Shown: positions 30,406 through 40,929 of the stretch, one piece after another
Layout: each line of letters begins with the position of its first letter
How positions within the stretch are numbered: the first letter of the stretch is position 1
Assembly: GCA_025529335.1 (NCBI GenBank)
Contig: JAMYHX010000004.1
Coordinates: forward strand, 124,001 to 188,000
Source of the DNA: Rhizopus sp. PT2906
Taxonomy: Eukaryota; Mucoromycota; Mucoromycetes; Mucorales; Rhizopodaceae
Direction: 5' to 3'
Length of the DNA stretch: 64,000 nt
Notes under the pieces: generated by a model
The model's database searches: none
What the model was told of the DNA's origin: nothing
What the model saw: the letters and a program-made list of their open reading frames with translations, nothing else
Position numbers and translations under genes: made by a program

Positions 30406-31235
30406 ATGCCTCATCCACCTTTGGATACTGTTTGCAATAACAAAAATAACACCATGAAAAATAACAGTGTAACTAGTAATAGAAGCGCTTCAAATGTAAA
30501 GAAAAGTGATAGACAGAATGTAAATACAATGCGTTAATCACTCCTTTTATTCTTCTTTCCTTTCTCTATTGTGTCTGGTAGTTTCGTATATTTAGCCCAG
30601 TCATTCTGTTTCACGACAACTACAGTTGTGACCATCACCTGGTCGAATTAAAGAAGCAAAAAGTGAACGCTATGCTCAAGTGCAATGGTCAGTTCTGGAG
30701 TCACATCATCTTAAGTACACGTTATGCATCTCCATTACATACACCTATGACTTCACCATCCCTATCATCCAATGATGATAACGATGATGATGACGATGAG
30801 GCTGAAGAAGAGATCATTATTATATCTGAAGAGGAACAGGAACAAAAAACTCAAAAATCAGCATCCATAGAAATAAAGAAGAAGAAGAAAAGAAGAGGCA
30901 ACCTGCCCAAGGATGTGACAGCTATCCTAAAGGAATGGTTACAGGAACATTCAGGACATCCTTATCCTACAGAAGAAGAAAAGAAGCTACTTGTGCAAAG
31001 GACCAATCTTTCACTAAACCAGATCAGTAACTGGTTTATCAATGCTCGTAGACGATTGCTTCCTATTTTATTAGCAAATCATCAACAAGAACCTAAAAGG
31101 AGTGTCAAGAGAAAATCAAGTAGAAACATAGAAGGTATAAATGACGTATGTAATTTTTGTACTTGACTAACAAAAATATATGCTCTTATAGAAGGAGGCA
31201 ATAACAAGAATAAGAGACTACGTTCAAGAAATTAA
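30406..31235 (+). CDS. TALE-class homeodomain transcription factor
   Basis: Three exons (30406-30519, 30582-31134, 31192-31235) give 236 residues. The N-terminus is Asn- and Ser-rich, and a strongly acidic block follows. A TALE homeodomain (KN type) occupies about residues 150-205: it starts at RRGNLPKDVTAILKEWLQEH, has the three extra residues HPYPTEEEK typical of TALE proteins, and ends in the recognition helix LNQISNWFINARRR. A basic nuclear-localisation tail RSVKRKSSR follows. It is a nuclear DNA-binding regulator of development by family analogy. Exon 1 and the first acceptor were chosen because they give an uninterrupted frame with a GTAAAT donor and a GGTAG acceptor; the 5' end is less certain than the homeodomain. 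Confidence 0.82.
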
Positions 31236-31943
31236 AGATCTACTTCATCTCTCTCTCTCTCTCTCTCTCTTCTCCTCCTTTGGTGTGTTTCTCTCTATGT
31301 ATAGTGATTGTATTTTAAAGTTGTATTATTTGATAAATTGTTGAAGGCTCAGTGCGATGCATAAAAGAGCATACATTTAGATTTTATAAACATATTTTAT
31401 GAATGCAATATTTATAAATGTGTGTCAATACAGCATAAAATAAGAAGAATAACTTGTGCTAAATACAAAGAGAGAAAAAAGAGAGAAAGAGAGTGCCAAT
31501 GATATGATTGAATAGCTTCCTTTTTTTTGCTGGGATGGTTTGATTTGGTGGTACACTTTATTCACTGATAATTTCAGACAACAAAAAATAACAAAAGATA
31601 CAACAAATAATAAAAAAGAGAGCCCATCAGAAGCAAAAAAATGAATAAAGAAATGATTAGTAAATCAGTTATTTACATTGATATCAAGTCTCTAACAACT
31701 TTTCATTTTATATAAAGTCTTGACCACATTTATGTTTTCTCAAAAATATCAACCTCATCTTATGTATTAAATGTTGTCTTTTTTAATCAATAAAGAAGGC
31801 ATAGAAAATCAACTAAAGTGTTGATTGATCTTGTAATGTGTGCGAATAATTTCTGAAAAAGGTCTATATATCTTGTAAAAAGTTTATATGAACCGAAATG
31901 AACCCGAACCTTTTTCTTTTTGAAATATTTATACACAAGACTA
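31236..31943. other. Convergent intergenic spacer
   Basis: About 710 bp between the stop codons of the homeobox gene and the DTW-domain gene. A (CT)n run lies at 31250-31271. The rest is AT-rich, without open frames of note. Confidence 0.55.
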
Positions 31944-32877
31944 TTAAATGGATGAATCAACTTTGCCCTTTGTTGATTCATCGTATTTTATATAATCTTT
32001 CTGTTGATGTCTCCAATTAAACTTGGCCTTTTTGTTCTTTTGATACGCATTCTGTATGAGATTATAAAAGAATTTGTAGTAAAATAATAAATTATCATAT
32101 TTGCCATCATAGGGTGCTTCGTAACTTTCTCCATATTCCTTATATAAGTAATAAATAGCTTCTATAGTTGCTAAATGCTTGTCATCTACCATTTGGAAAC
32201 GCCAAAAGGTTGTCTTGCGAGGTGCGATGGTGACCTTTTGCATGTTTTGAAGTACTTTGGTCTCACGAGCAATTTGATTTGCTTGAATCCATGTACCATC
32301 AATAACCACGATCTTGTCAAATGTGTCTCTGGGTATATCATGCAACTGTTTTGCGTCCTGAATAATACATGTCAGCCAATCACATTCACATCTTATTTCG
32401 CTTGACTTACAGGTCCTGGAAATAGTAGGAGTGTTCTCTCTGGCTTTTCATATTTCGGAAGCTCTGGCCAAGTATAAAGATTGACGTCTTGTTCTGCAAT
32501 AATTCTAGCATGGACAGCTGTTGATTTTCCGTCTAGTTCCTTTGGATGCTTGATTCTATAGAGTATAAGTATATATGCATATGCATAACAAGTATATATT
32601 ACATGTCTAATGGCACTGGTAACTTAACAAAAGGCACATCGGATCTGTCCATTCCAATAACATTAAAGCACACATAACAAAAGTATTTGACTGATTTGTT
32701 GCAGGTTGGACATGGCTGTCTCTTGTCTATATTTTTCAATACTTGATCGTTGCTTATTTTAAGCGAATCAAAAAAACTGGAATCATTTATTTCTCTTGAT
32801 CGCTTTGCATTATCTTTTTGATCTGTTATTTTCTTGCTTTTCTTTATCTTCTTTGGTTGTTCCCTACCTTGACTCAT
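31944..32877 (-). CDS. DTW-domain tRNA-uridine aminocarboxypropyltransferase (DTWD1-like)
   Basis: Three exons (32603-32877, 32411-32555, 31944-32357) give 277 residues. A basic N-terminus is followed by a four-cysteine zinc site CPTCNKSVKYFCYVC near residues 60-74. The DTW signature lies in exon 3 as VVIDGTWIQANQI, followed by LQNMQKV and RKTTFWRFQ. DTW proteins transfer the 3-amino-3-carboxypropyl group of S-adenosylmethionine to a tRNA uridine (acp3U). DTWD1 and DTWD2 act on different tRNA positions; the length and zinc site here favour the DTWD1 group, which is inference. The start at 32877 (MSQGREQ) is preferred over an upstream in-frame codon in a homopolymer stretch. A 13-nt A/T-rich run lies just upstream. 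Confidence 0.88.
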
Positions 32878-32976
32878 GTCAAATCTAGATTTGAAAAAAA
32901 AAAAAAAAATAATAATAAAAAGTCCCCCTGTCACATTTTTCTTTTTTCTCTCTCTCTCTTTTAATCAGTCTTAATC

Positions 32977-33608
32977 ATGGCCCTTAGATCTCTGTCAAAG
33001 CCCCTGAAACTTGCCTCAACTCATTCACGCATTTATACTGCACCTTCTTTGTTTCAGTTAAAAAAGCCATATTCAGGTAATGAACTTGATACAGAAAGAT
33101 ATTAGGAAATGACTAAGGAATAATATTAGCTGCCTCTTCAATTCAAAAGCCAACAACAACAACAACAACAACAACAACAGAAACTACCACAGAAGCTACT
33201 ATAAAAGCCACACCACCTGAAGCAGAGAATAACCAAGACAAGACAATAAAAGAGAAAAAAAAAGAGAAAAAAGAAGAGAAAGAGATTGGATATGCATATG
33301 GTGCTCATCACTGGAATATGGAACGAGGAGCAGCTGTGGCATTAATCCCATTGATCAGCACTCAGTTAGTTTACGGCGCTCATCCTGTTGTTGATGGTCT
33401 ATTTGGCGTTGTTTTACCATATCATGTATACCTTGGATTCGAATCATGTATTATAGATTACATCCCAAAGAGAGAATATCCTAGACTCCACAAAGCGGCA
33501 AAATGGTCTTTGGGAACTGCAACAGGTTTAGTGATGTGGGGATGCTATGAGTTTAATACGAATGATATTGGAATTACTGAATTTATGCAAAGACTTTTTG
33601 CGGCCTAA
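32977..33608 (+). CDS. SDH4: Succinate dehydrogenase membrane anchor subunit (CybS)
   Basis: Two exons (32977-33076, 33130-33608) give 192 residues. The N-terminus is a mitochondrial presequence (Arg, Ser and Leu without acids), then an ACA repeat codes for a run of ten Thr, and a Lys/Glu-rich linker follows. The anchor domain begins with AHHWNMERGAAVALIPL and has three hydrophobic spans. Conserved positions include the heme-ligand region PYHVYLGFESCIIDYIPKR. The protein anchors complex II in the inner mitochondrial membrane and helps form the ubiquinone site. It is divergent from the DTW-domain gene, with only 99 bp between start codons, so they share one short promoter region. Confidence 0.9.
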
Positions 33609-34146
33609 GTTAATAAAAATGATAACAATATAGAATTTTTTTTTTTTTCTCCCTTGTAAAATTCGGTCAAAGATATTTAATAAAAAAGACATATAAGAGA
33701 TATATCTGGTTACTTTAAGACGTCAGGAACGATCATTTGCTTTATATTACTTTAGTAAGTGACAACAAGAAGGGCTTCTCGGGCGCGTGAAAGTGATGGA
33801 ATAGTTGGTGAGAGGAACATTTATGATTCTGATATTAGCACATTCCTATTTTTTTAAAAGTGCATTTTCCAAAGACAACTGTGTACTCTGCTTTTAAAGA
33901 TATATGAACACAAGCAGAAGTATAAAATATATTGTTACATTGCAAATAACTGCCCATATATACAAGAGCCTTTTAAGCGCAAGTAACAGCTTTGACACGG
34001 CACTCACAGATTAAAATTACGCCGTGGCCGATCCTTTTTTTTGTACTCACTCCCGAGACCGATGTGACTACTAAGTGTATGGGTCATTTAATAGCACTTC
34101 TGCAAAGAAGGCTCTGCTTTTTTCTTTGTAATAAAAATTATAAAAT
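33609..34146. other. Intergenic region
   Basis: About 540 bp between SDH4 and the TMEM14 gene on the same strand. AT-rich, with no further gene recognised; it includes the promoter of the TMEM14 gene. Confidence 0.5.
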
Positions 34147-34511
34147 ATGTCACACCATCCTAGTTATACCATGGCCGGTCTGTGTGCAGCAGGGTAAGTA
34201 GGGGGGACTAGGATAATCAGAAGAGTGCGATATAACTGTATAATAGAGGTATCGCTGGCTTTGTTAGAACACGCTCTGTACCCTCTTTAGCTGCTGGTTT
34301 AGGCGTAGGAGCGTTATATGGTGCAGCTGGGTATTTGATTCAGCAAAATAGAGATTATGGTCATGAGACTGCTGTTGCTGCCTCCGTCATCCTGGGTGGT
34401 GCAATGATTCCTCGCGCTATCAAGACGAGAAAGCCTGTCCCTGTCGCATTGTCTGTCATTTCTCTTGCTGCGGGAACTTATTATGTTAAGAAAGTCATTG
34501 AGTATAGCTAA
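34147..34511 (+). CDS. TMEM14-family small membrane protein
   Basis: Two exons (34147-34193, 34247-34511) give 103 residues. The core reads GGIAGFVRTRSVPSLAAGLGVGALYGAAGYL, the hallmark of the TMEM14/UPF0136 family, followed by two further hydrophobic helices and a Lys-rich C-terminus. Family members are small inner-membrane proteins of mitochondria or plastids; animal TMEM14C is needed for porphyrin import in heme synthesis. That role here is by analogy only. A second in-frame Met at residue 9 could be the actual start. Confidence 0.85.
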
Positions 34512-34611
34512 AGCGTATATAAAAATGACATAATAAAACTGCATACTTGCACAAATGAAAAGGAGCGTGGATAATTTTAGTGAACTGTTTTATTATTCTA
34601 TATTTTAATTG

Positions 34612-36890
34612 CTTTTCTCATAACAAGCTATTACAGTGTTCACTGGATTTTCGAGATAATTTCTAAAGTTGTTTTCGTTTGTATCCAGCACTTGTAAATT
34701 GTTGCCATCCAAATTGTCAAGATTCGCCAAGAAGGTAGTACCGCTGAATGTTATCTTAGAGCCTGTGTAAAAATGTACATCTGAGGGCTCAGTTGAGTAA
34801 ACTTTGCCGTGCAGGATGTATTTTGTCTCTGCTATTTCAACAACATATGGGAATTGCTGAGGAATTTTTTAATAGCTATTGGAACAATGTTAGTCAAGTC
34901 AGAAACAAAAAGGAAGAGAGGCAAATTTTTCTGTTTCGATCAAGTTATGTCTTGTGATGATGCCAGGCAGTTCAGCTGAGTCTTCGCCTAGTTCACGGGT
35001 ACAATCCATGCACTGTGATTCTTTTGATTTAAGTAAAACTTGCATCAGTAAATAGTTGTAGTGCAAGTATGGCATGTTGCTTGATAGATACCCGGGATGG
35101 CTTTGATTTCTTGAACAGAGTTTATATGTATAAAACTGCCCAATATCACAGAAGGATCTTGCTGAAGGTGACAGATTATTAAGGAATGTTCCCAAAACTT
35201 CATTGCAATATCCCCTAAAAACCTTCACCTCTATTGCTAATCCTGTTTTCCCATACAAACTTTCTCATCGAATAAGAGGTGCGGTTACGACCATCGTCAG
35301 TATTCAATCTATGCCATTTATATGATGTCTTCAAAATAGAATCGAATTTGTTGTGAGGATCGAAGCTGCTCAGCATGCCTTCTTCAAAATGAGGCATTGT
35401 AGAATGTCATAACAGCTCAAAGATGGCATCGATATGACAAGGATTGGCTGTGCTTGGGCGGGATGTCTTGTTGTATTGATGAAGGTTGACTACATACTAC
35501 TCTGGCGTTCTTTCTGTAAGATCAATGGCCATTTCGCTATCACTACCTTCATCACATTTTTTGTTGACGGCTTCATTGGCTTCATTGGCTTCATGGTCAG
35601 TGTCTTTAATCAAAAGGTCCCTGATTCCTTCTGGCAACTCTTCTAACAGCTCAGAGTAATCCTTTTGCTTTCGTTTTCTTTCATTGCTTGGGTTCGTGAA
35701 GCATTTCTTGATGAATTTCTTCAACTTATCTTCTGCTGCAAATTCTCTAAGCAAATCAGTTTCTTTTAACTGAAAAAATAAATATTCAATGGTATTCATG
35801 TCGTTCATACTGAAGCCTGGAACTCCTTCTACAGACAACTGTTCTTCAATCAACTGTTTCAAAAAGTTATGAGTTTCAAACTTAAAATCGTCTTTCTCAT
35901 CATCAGTATCAGCAACCTCAGGAAGCTTTCTCTTTTTTGAAGCTGTAGTAGTTTTATCAGCATGTTCAGCTGCAGCTATGGTCTTTTGTTTATCAAAGAT
36001 TGCTTTGTTGTTGTTATGAGCTCTGCTGTCGCTTATCTTGTAAAAGTCGACAATCTTTCTTTGCTTTCTTTGTCTCTTGTTTTGACCGCAATAGGGTTGA
36101 AATCCATCAGTGAAAAATGCATTCAAGCTCTGGCTGTCCTTCTTTGCATATTGTAGCAAGCATCTCAAGGAAGAAACAAGCGGCTGTTCTTTGACAATTA
36201 CGGTGTACAAAGCGCTGTGGTAAGATTCAACAGCGTTGGAAGTTCTAGCTTTGTGAGTAGACCATAATGCTGAAGACTACCAAAACGGAATATCATACTT
36301 GAGTTAGAAGGCTGCAACCATCATCTCAATCAACATATTCGTTCTCAATCTTTTCGAACTCTCCAAGTAAACTGGTGCAAGAAGAAGCACCCATCCTCTG
36401 CTTGGCATTGTTCAATTCCTATTTTGCACGGTCCTTGTTGATCAAGGTCTTGATTACAGAGTTGCAAATAGAAGGAACAGCTTCCCAAGTTCTGGATGAA
36501 GCTTCAACAACAGCCTTGCTGGGTTTGACGTGGGGATCTTCTTCAACTTTCTCATCAAGACGACACTTCTCTGCAACTGTCAGATGCTTACGCAAGTATG
36601 TGCTTTGACTATACTTTCCGTTGTGCACCATTTTACACTTTCTGTCACCGAGCTTAAAGTTGACCGTAACGGTGCAAAACCTTCTTTCCAACTTGGAATC
36701 GCAAATAAGACATTGTTGCTTCTCAACATCCTTCTTAAGAGTGTAATGTCTGCGATTGATTTCATAAAGGTACATTCAGGATTGTTACAGTACACAGATC
36801 CAAGACACTTTTTACGAATAACACAAGTGTGCTTGCCCTTTTTACGTTCTTTGCTATATGTTTTCTCTAAGCACCAATGTCAAGATTAAC
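34612..36890 (-). mobile_element. Decayed DDE transposon (Mutator-like) on the minus strand
   Basis: Reading down from 36890, broken frames give a zinc-binding N-terminus (CLGSVYCNNPEC, then after a frameshift CLICDSKLERRFC and VHNGKYSQ). A block DPHVKPSKAVVEASSR resembles the linker before the catalytic domain. After a gap, the segment KARTSNAVESYHSAL (about 36260-36205) matches the C-terminal part of Mutator-like transposases. Downstream pieces (36210-35497, 35397-35215, 35258-34899 and 34880-34612) are open but in different frames. A single-base loss in an A run near 34870 separates the last two. Catalytic acidic residues are not identifiable. The element is not functional as read. Terminal inverted repeats were not found by eye. 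Confidence 0.5.
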
Positions 36891-36899
36891 GCCAACATA

Positions 36900-37476
36900 T
36901 TCGCCCTCTTCTTCACTGTAAAGAGCTACAGACTCTTCTGTTACATCACCGTCAGGAAACTGGGTGATAAAATGGGTAATGGGTTAATGTTATTTCATTT
37001 TTGTTAAAGATTAAAAAATGCATTTTATTAGTGGCACCAAAAATTAAAAAGATGTACACTCCTATATTCAGGGGATTTCCTTTTTTAGATCTTGCAATGT
37101 CTCTTGATAAAAGAGCTTATATGATCTAGTCAGAATATATGAGAAATGAGTCACATCACTCTAACCGAGACAAGTGACAACATTATTGTTGCCTACTAGT
37201 AATATCGATATAATATTTGACCCAAACTGGTTGTAATAAGTTAGCTCTGATGTGGTTCAGAGCAAAAGATCCACTTTACTTTTTCTTTTTTTTTTTTTTT
37301 TCTTTTCTTCTCTTGCCTTCAATAATCTCTGAAAGTTATCATCAGGTTAACTAGAATAATGGTTTGAAGAGGGTCCCTTATAACTCAAACACTATATGTT
37401 CTAGAATGAAACAAACTGAACAGAAAAGCTACTTTGATGCCGTTAACGTACGAGGACTCCAATTCTACGGCAAAGC
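36900..37476. other. Spacer between two transposon relics
   Basis: About 575 bp, AT-rich, with poly(T) at 37280-37301. No gene or clear terminal repeat is recognised, though any element ends would be expected here. Confidence 0.4.
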
Positions 37477-39679
37477 TTGAAGCGTTATGCTAGCGAAAGC
37501 TCTGAGAATCCCCCTTTAAAAAGACCACGTCCTGTACCAGAATCTCCTGAACTTTTATACAGCAGCTTCTTGCGATCTATTTATGATAATATAAATGCCA
37601 CTATTGACTCTACTACTAAAAAAAATAAAAGCGTGGAGAGAGACCTGAACAAGTTGGAACAAAAGTTGCTCAATATCAAAGCCTTACCATGGAGCGTCTT
37701 GGTCCAAGCAGCAACGTATGCAGGCTGTACATCTACTGTCCTGAAAGACTATTTGAGAAGAAATTCCATAAAGAAGAATGACGTAGTTTTTAAAGAATAC
37801 GTTCAAAAAAACTTTCGTTCTATAGCAAGAGGTTTAAGGGAAGAACTAACAGAAGGGGAACACGATGATACAAAGGTTCGAGGTTCATTCTGTCGATATA
37901 GAGTATAGAAATTGTAGCGTGGAGGTAAATCGAATAATCAGAAACGATTTACCATTAGAGATAAAACAAGCTATGTTGGAAAAACTTGAAAGCACTCTTA
38001 CGCAAGTCTCTGATTACGTTATCAATATCACGTTCATAATGAATATGGTTCTGTTAGAGTTACGAAATTGCGACCTGATCATGCAAGGCTCTTTTACCAT
38101 CGTAAATATACTTCCAGATGGCTTTTTGCCCGGTCAAGAGTACACCATAGAGCATATCATTGAGCCTCCTTCCGTAGCGGATTCTTTTGTGAAAGGCTTT
38201 AGCATGCTTCTGAAGGATCAGCACATTAGTTTGATGCATTCTTACTACTTTGGCTCAGTTGGTGCGAAAGAGACAAACCTAAACAAGCATCCGATCCAGA
38301 TGGCCATCTTTAAGGATCAAGAATCATCCGGAATAGAGCGAGGTCGGTTTAAAGAAACAGCATTAAAATCTTTTGAAATGGAAAATGCTCTTGGTAAAGT
38401 TGTTACAAACATGAAAAATATGTGGGGCAGCCAAAAATCTTCTATGGCTTGATGAACAGTTTACTGGATGTTTTGTTACGAGTACATTTGGCGCCTAACC
38501 GAGAAGCCAAATACAGAAGCTATATCCAGAAAAAAGCAGAAGAATGGCCAAACAGTACAAGCCATTGAAAATAATCTAGCAAAGTTAGACTTAAAGATGG
38601 CAACAAACGCTGAGCAAGCAATGAATATGCGCCAGCAACATGCCAGTAACTGTTTAGCTCTGAGAAGCTTTTATAATTCGAGGAAGAGGGTCCGACATAA
38701 AAGGACGTGTGAAATCCAAAACCACCACTTTCGGAGACGCTTATGTGCGAAAGAATGTTTTTGATAGGCAAGAAGCGTAAGAAGCACAGTAATATACGAT
38801 TGATGAATACTAACTATTATATAAACTATTTAGTAAAAGGTAAAAGTAGACCATGTCCTCTCATGTTCATCGGAGATAGAGGCACAGGAGTAGGCTCAGC
38901 CATAAAGGGATATAGACAATATGGTGGAAAATGGAAACAAGAATGGCCAACACTACATGCACCAGAAAGTAGACTAATGCTACGGTCACTTCCTTGGGGC
39001 GCTACCTATGTTGTCACTATACAACTTCACATTACCAATGCTTCTGCCTAATCTAAGGCTTGTCCAGTTCACTCTCTCTGGTATAAAATGTGAATTTATC
39101 ATAATTACATGTGAGTTAAGTGGTCTTTGTTGATCGAACTGACAACATAAAATAAGATAAATAAAAAATAACAACATTTCTTTTTTATCTCTTTCTTCCT
39201 GAAAAGAAACAAACACATTGAAAAGCTTTGTTGGACTACATCATAGGTAATGGATAGAGGTGCGCCCGTAGTATTGGTCTAATTTCTGGTGCATTTTCTG
39301 GTGCATGTAATGTTTCCCACAAGAATTGCATGGAATGAACGTCAATGTGTGCATTACAAATAAGAACATGACGTCTCAAACCTGCATGTACTGCTTCTCT
39401 AAATTAGACAACTCCATGCATCGAAAGACGACAAAGGATAAAGAGATAAAGACAAAAGCCAAAGGATCTTTCTTGTGTCGCAATTCTGACTGTGTGTTGA
39501 TGTCAAACAAAAAAGCCGTCAAGCCGAGAGATGATTTCTCTGCACTCGCTACTAGCCATTCTGGTCTATGCTCGTTGCTCTTCCAGGAAACATTTCCTGA
39601 GTTATCAGATAAAATCAGTCAATCCAACACTGAATTCATAAATAAGACCGTATCCTTCTTAAGTGTAAGAGAATGCTAG
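37477..39679 (+). mobile_element. Degraded Fanzor/TnpB-like nuclease gene
   Basis: Successive open segments in different frames (37477-37908, 37865-38452, 38468-38764, 38743-39051, 39326-39679) read as parts of one large protein. The first has a Lys/Arg nuclear signal (PLKRPRP) and helical sequence. The middle contains LRSFYNSRKRVRHKR, then LMFIGDRGTGVGSAIKGYRQYGG. The last has a zinc ribbon, CMYC and CRNSDC separated by 27 residues, followed by KPRDDFSALA. A CxxC plus second Cys pair directly before an (x)RDxxxA motif is the C-terminal arrangement of RuvC-type TnpB and eukaryotic Fanzor nucleases, which are RNA-guided. At least three frame breaks plus a non-coding insertion (about 39052-39325) make this a relic. 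Family assignment is by pattern and recall. Confidence 0.5.
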
Positions 39680-40121
39680 GAAATTGGTCTTGATGCCATT
39701 AATCGGGGTAAGACATAGATGTTTGAAGAAAAAGGCTGCTAAAATCTATCAATAGATTAAAAGTATCCTGTTGTTGCGAGTATTAATTCACATTCAGTTG
39801 AATCTTCTTTACAAAGCAATGCCTTTACCGCAGTTGAATGGACAGAGCAGCAACTCTCTATTATCATCAATACCGCAGTATAATTAATCTTCATAATTAT
39901 CATAAAATAAAGAGTTATTCTTATCCTAACTTTTGTTCCTATCTAATTCTTACAAAGAATACGAGCTATTCTTTATTCTGCCTATTTCTGGTATATATTT
40001 CAAAGACCGATTTTCAAGCTTATTTTACTGTAGGCGTGACTTACAATTGAGTGGCCGATATTTCTGCACTGCGAGCGATTACTCCTTTCATTGCTTTTCT
40101 TTCATTATTTTATTTTATTCA
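39680..40121. other. Intergenic region
   Basis: About 440 bp with several short overlapping frames in Tyr/Phe-rich, AT-rich sequence. Nothing supports a gene. The right part includes the promoter of the small gene that starts at 40122. Confidence 0.45.
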
Positions 40122-40473
40122 ATGAATGCCAATCAACCTTTAAAACGAAGAAATGACTTAATTGAGGTAATATCTTAATCAATTGAATAGTAATGATGCT
40201 CATCTTTAACAGGACGTTTACGGTAAACGTTTACATACTTCATCAGTACAAGACCAGACCATGGCAGATCCTCATCCGTCTCACCCAACGATGATGCCAC
40301 CTAGACCAAAGACACCACCATTAGGCATGACATTATCGCATTACAATCCACAGACTGGCTCTTATGTTGCTTCACAATTAACATCCAATCATGAAATTAA
40401 AGAGACTATTTGCACTGGGATGACGCCCGTCTATCGTGCTCCTATTGAACGCTATGGGTCGTTCATTATATAA
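40122..40473 (+). CDS. Small proline- and threonine-rich protein, unknown function
   Basis: Two exons (40122-40166, 40213-40473) with a GTAATA donor and an AACAG acceptor give 101 residues. The N-terminus carries a KRR basic cluster, the middle is rich in Pro, His and Thr, and the C-terminal half has LGMTLSHYNPQTGSYVASQLTSN, which looks constrained, and ends near ERYGSFII. No known domain, membrane span or signal is visible. The spliced frame and codon usage support a real gene. It sits head-to-tail upstream of POM152. Confidence 0.6.
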
Positions 40474-40929
40474 ATATGTACATATTGTAGATCATAATAA
40501 ACACTTCATCATGCATACGATGCTTCTCCTACGGCAGCTCCTTATTTTACAGACATATACTAGTCTTTATCAATTGAAATATCTTTAACTTGTCTCATAA
40601 AATAGCCATTACCCTCCATTGAAATGAATGTGCTATTACTTTCAAAACAACAATGCAATCCGGAGTTCGGGCCGCACAAACAACAAAAAAAAGCCGATAA
40701 ACCCACTTTATTTCCGGTATAAAGTTCGGTGCAGATTTGTGTTACTTGTCGGCATTTGAATATATTTCAGCAGTGACGCAGGCTCAAATTTTTTTGCTTC
40801 TTAAATTTTCTCGTCCTTTATTTCTTGTTTCAACGCGTCCAAGTTTGTCGTGTCCTTTTACATTTCTTTTAATAGACTTTAAAAACTATTCTTTCAGCTT
40901 AATTACTTGGACAATTGACAACAAGGGTT
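40474..40929. other. Intergenic region upstream of POM152
   Basis: About 455 bp. It holds the 3' flank of the small gene and the promoter of POM152, with pyrimidine-rich leader sequence around 40795-40900. No other gene is seen. Confidence 0.5.

Noticed and set aside
34147..36890. A single large minus-strand gene joined by introns
   Set aside because: The open pieces end at frameshifts and stop codons without GT-AG pairs that would join them, so decay of a transposon explains them better.
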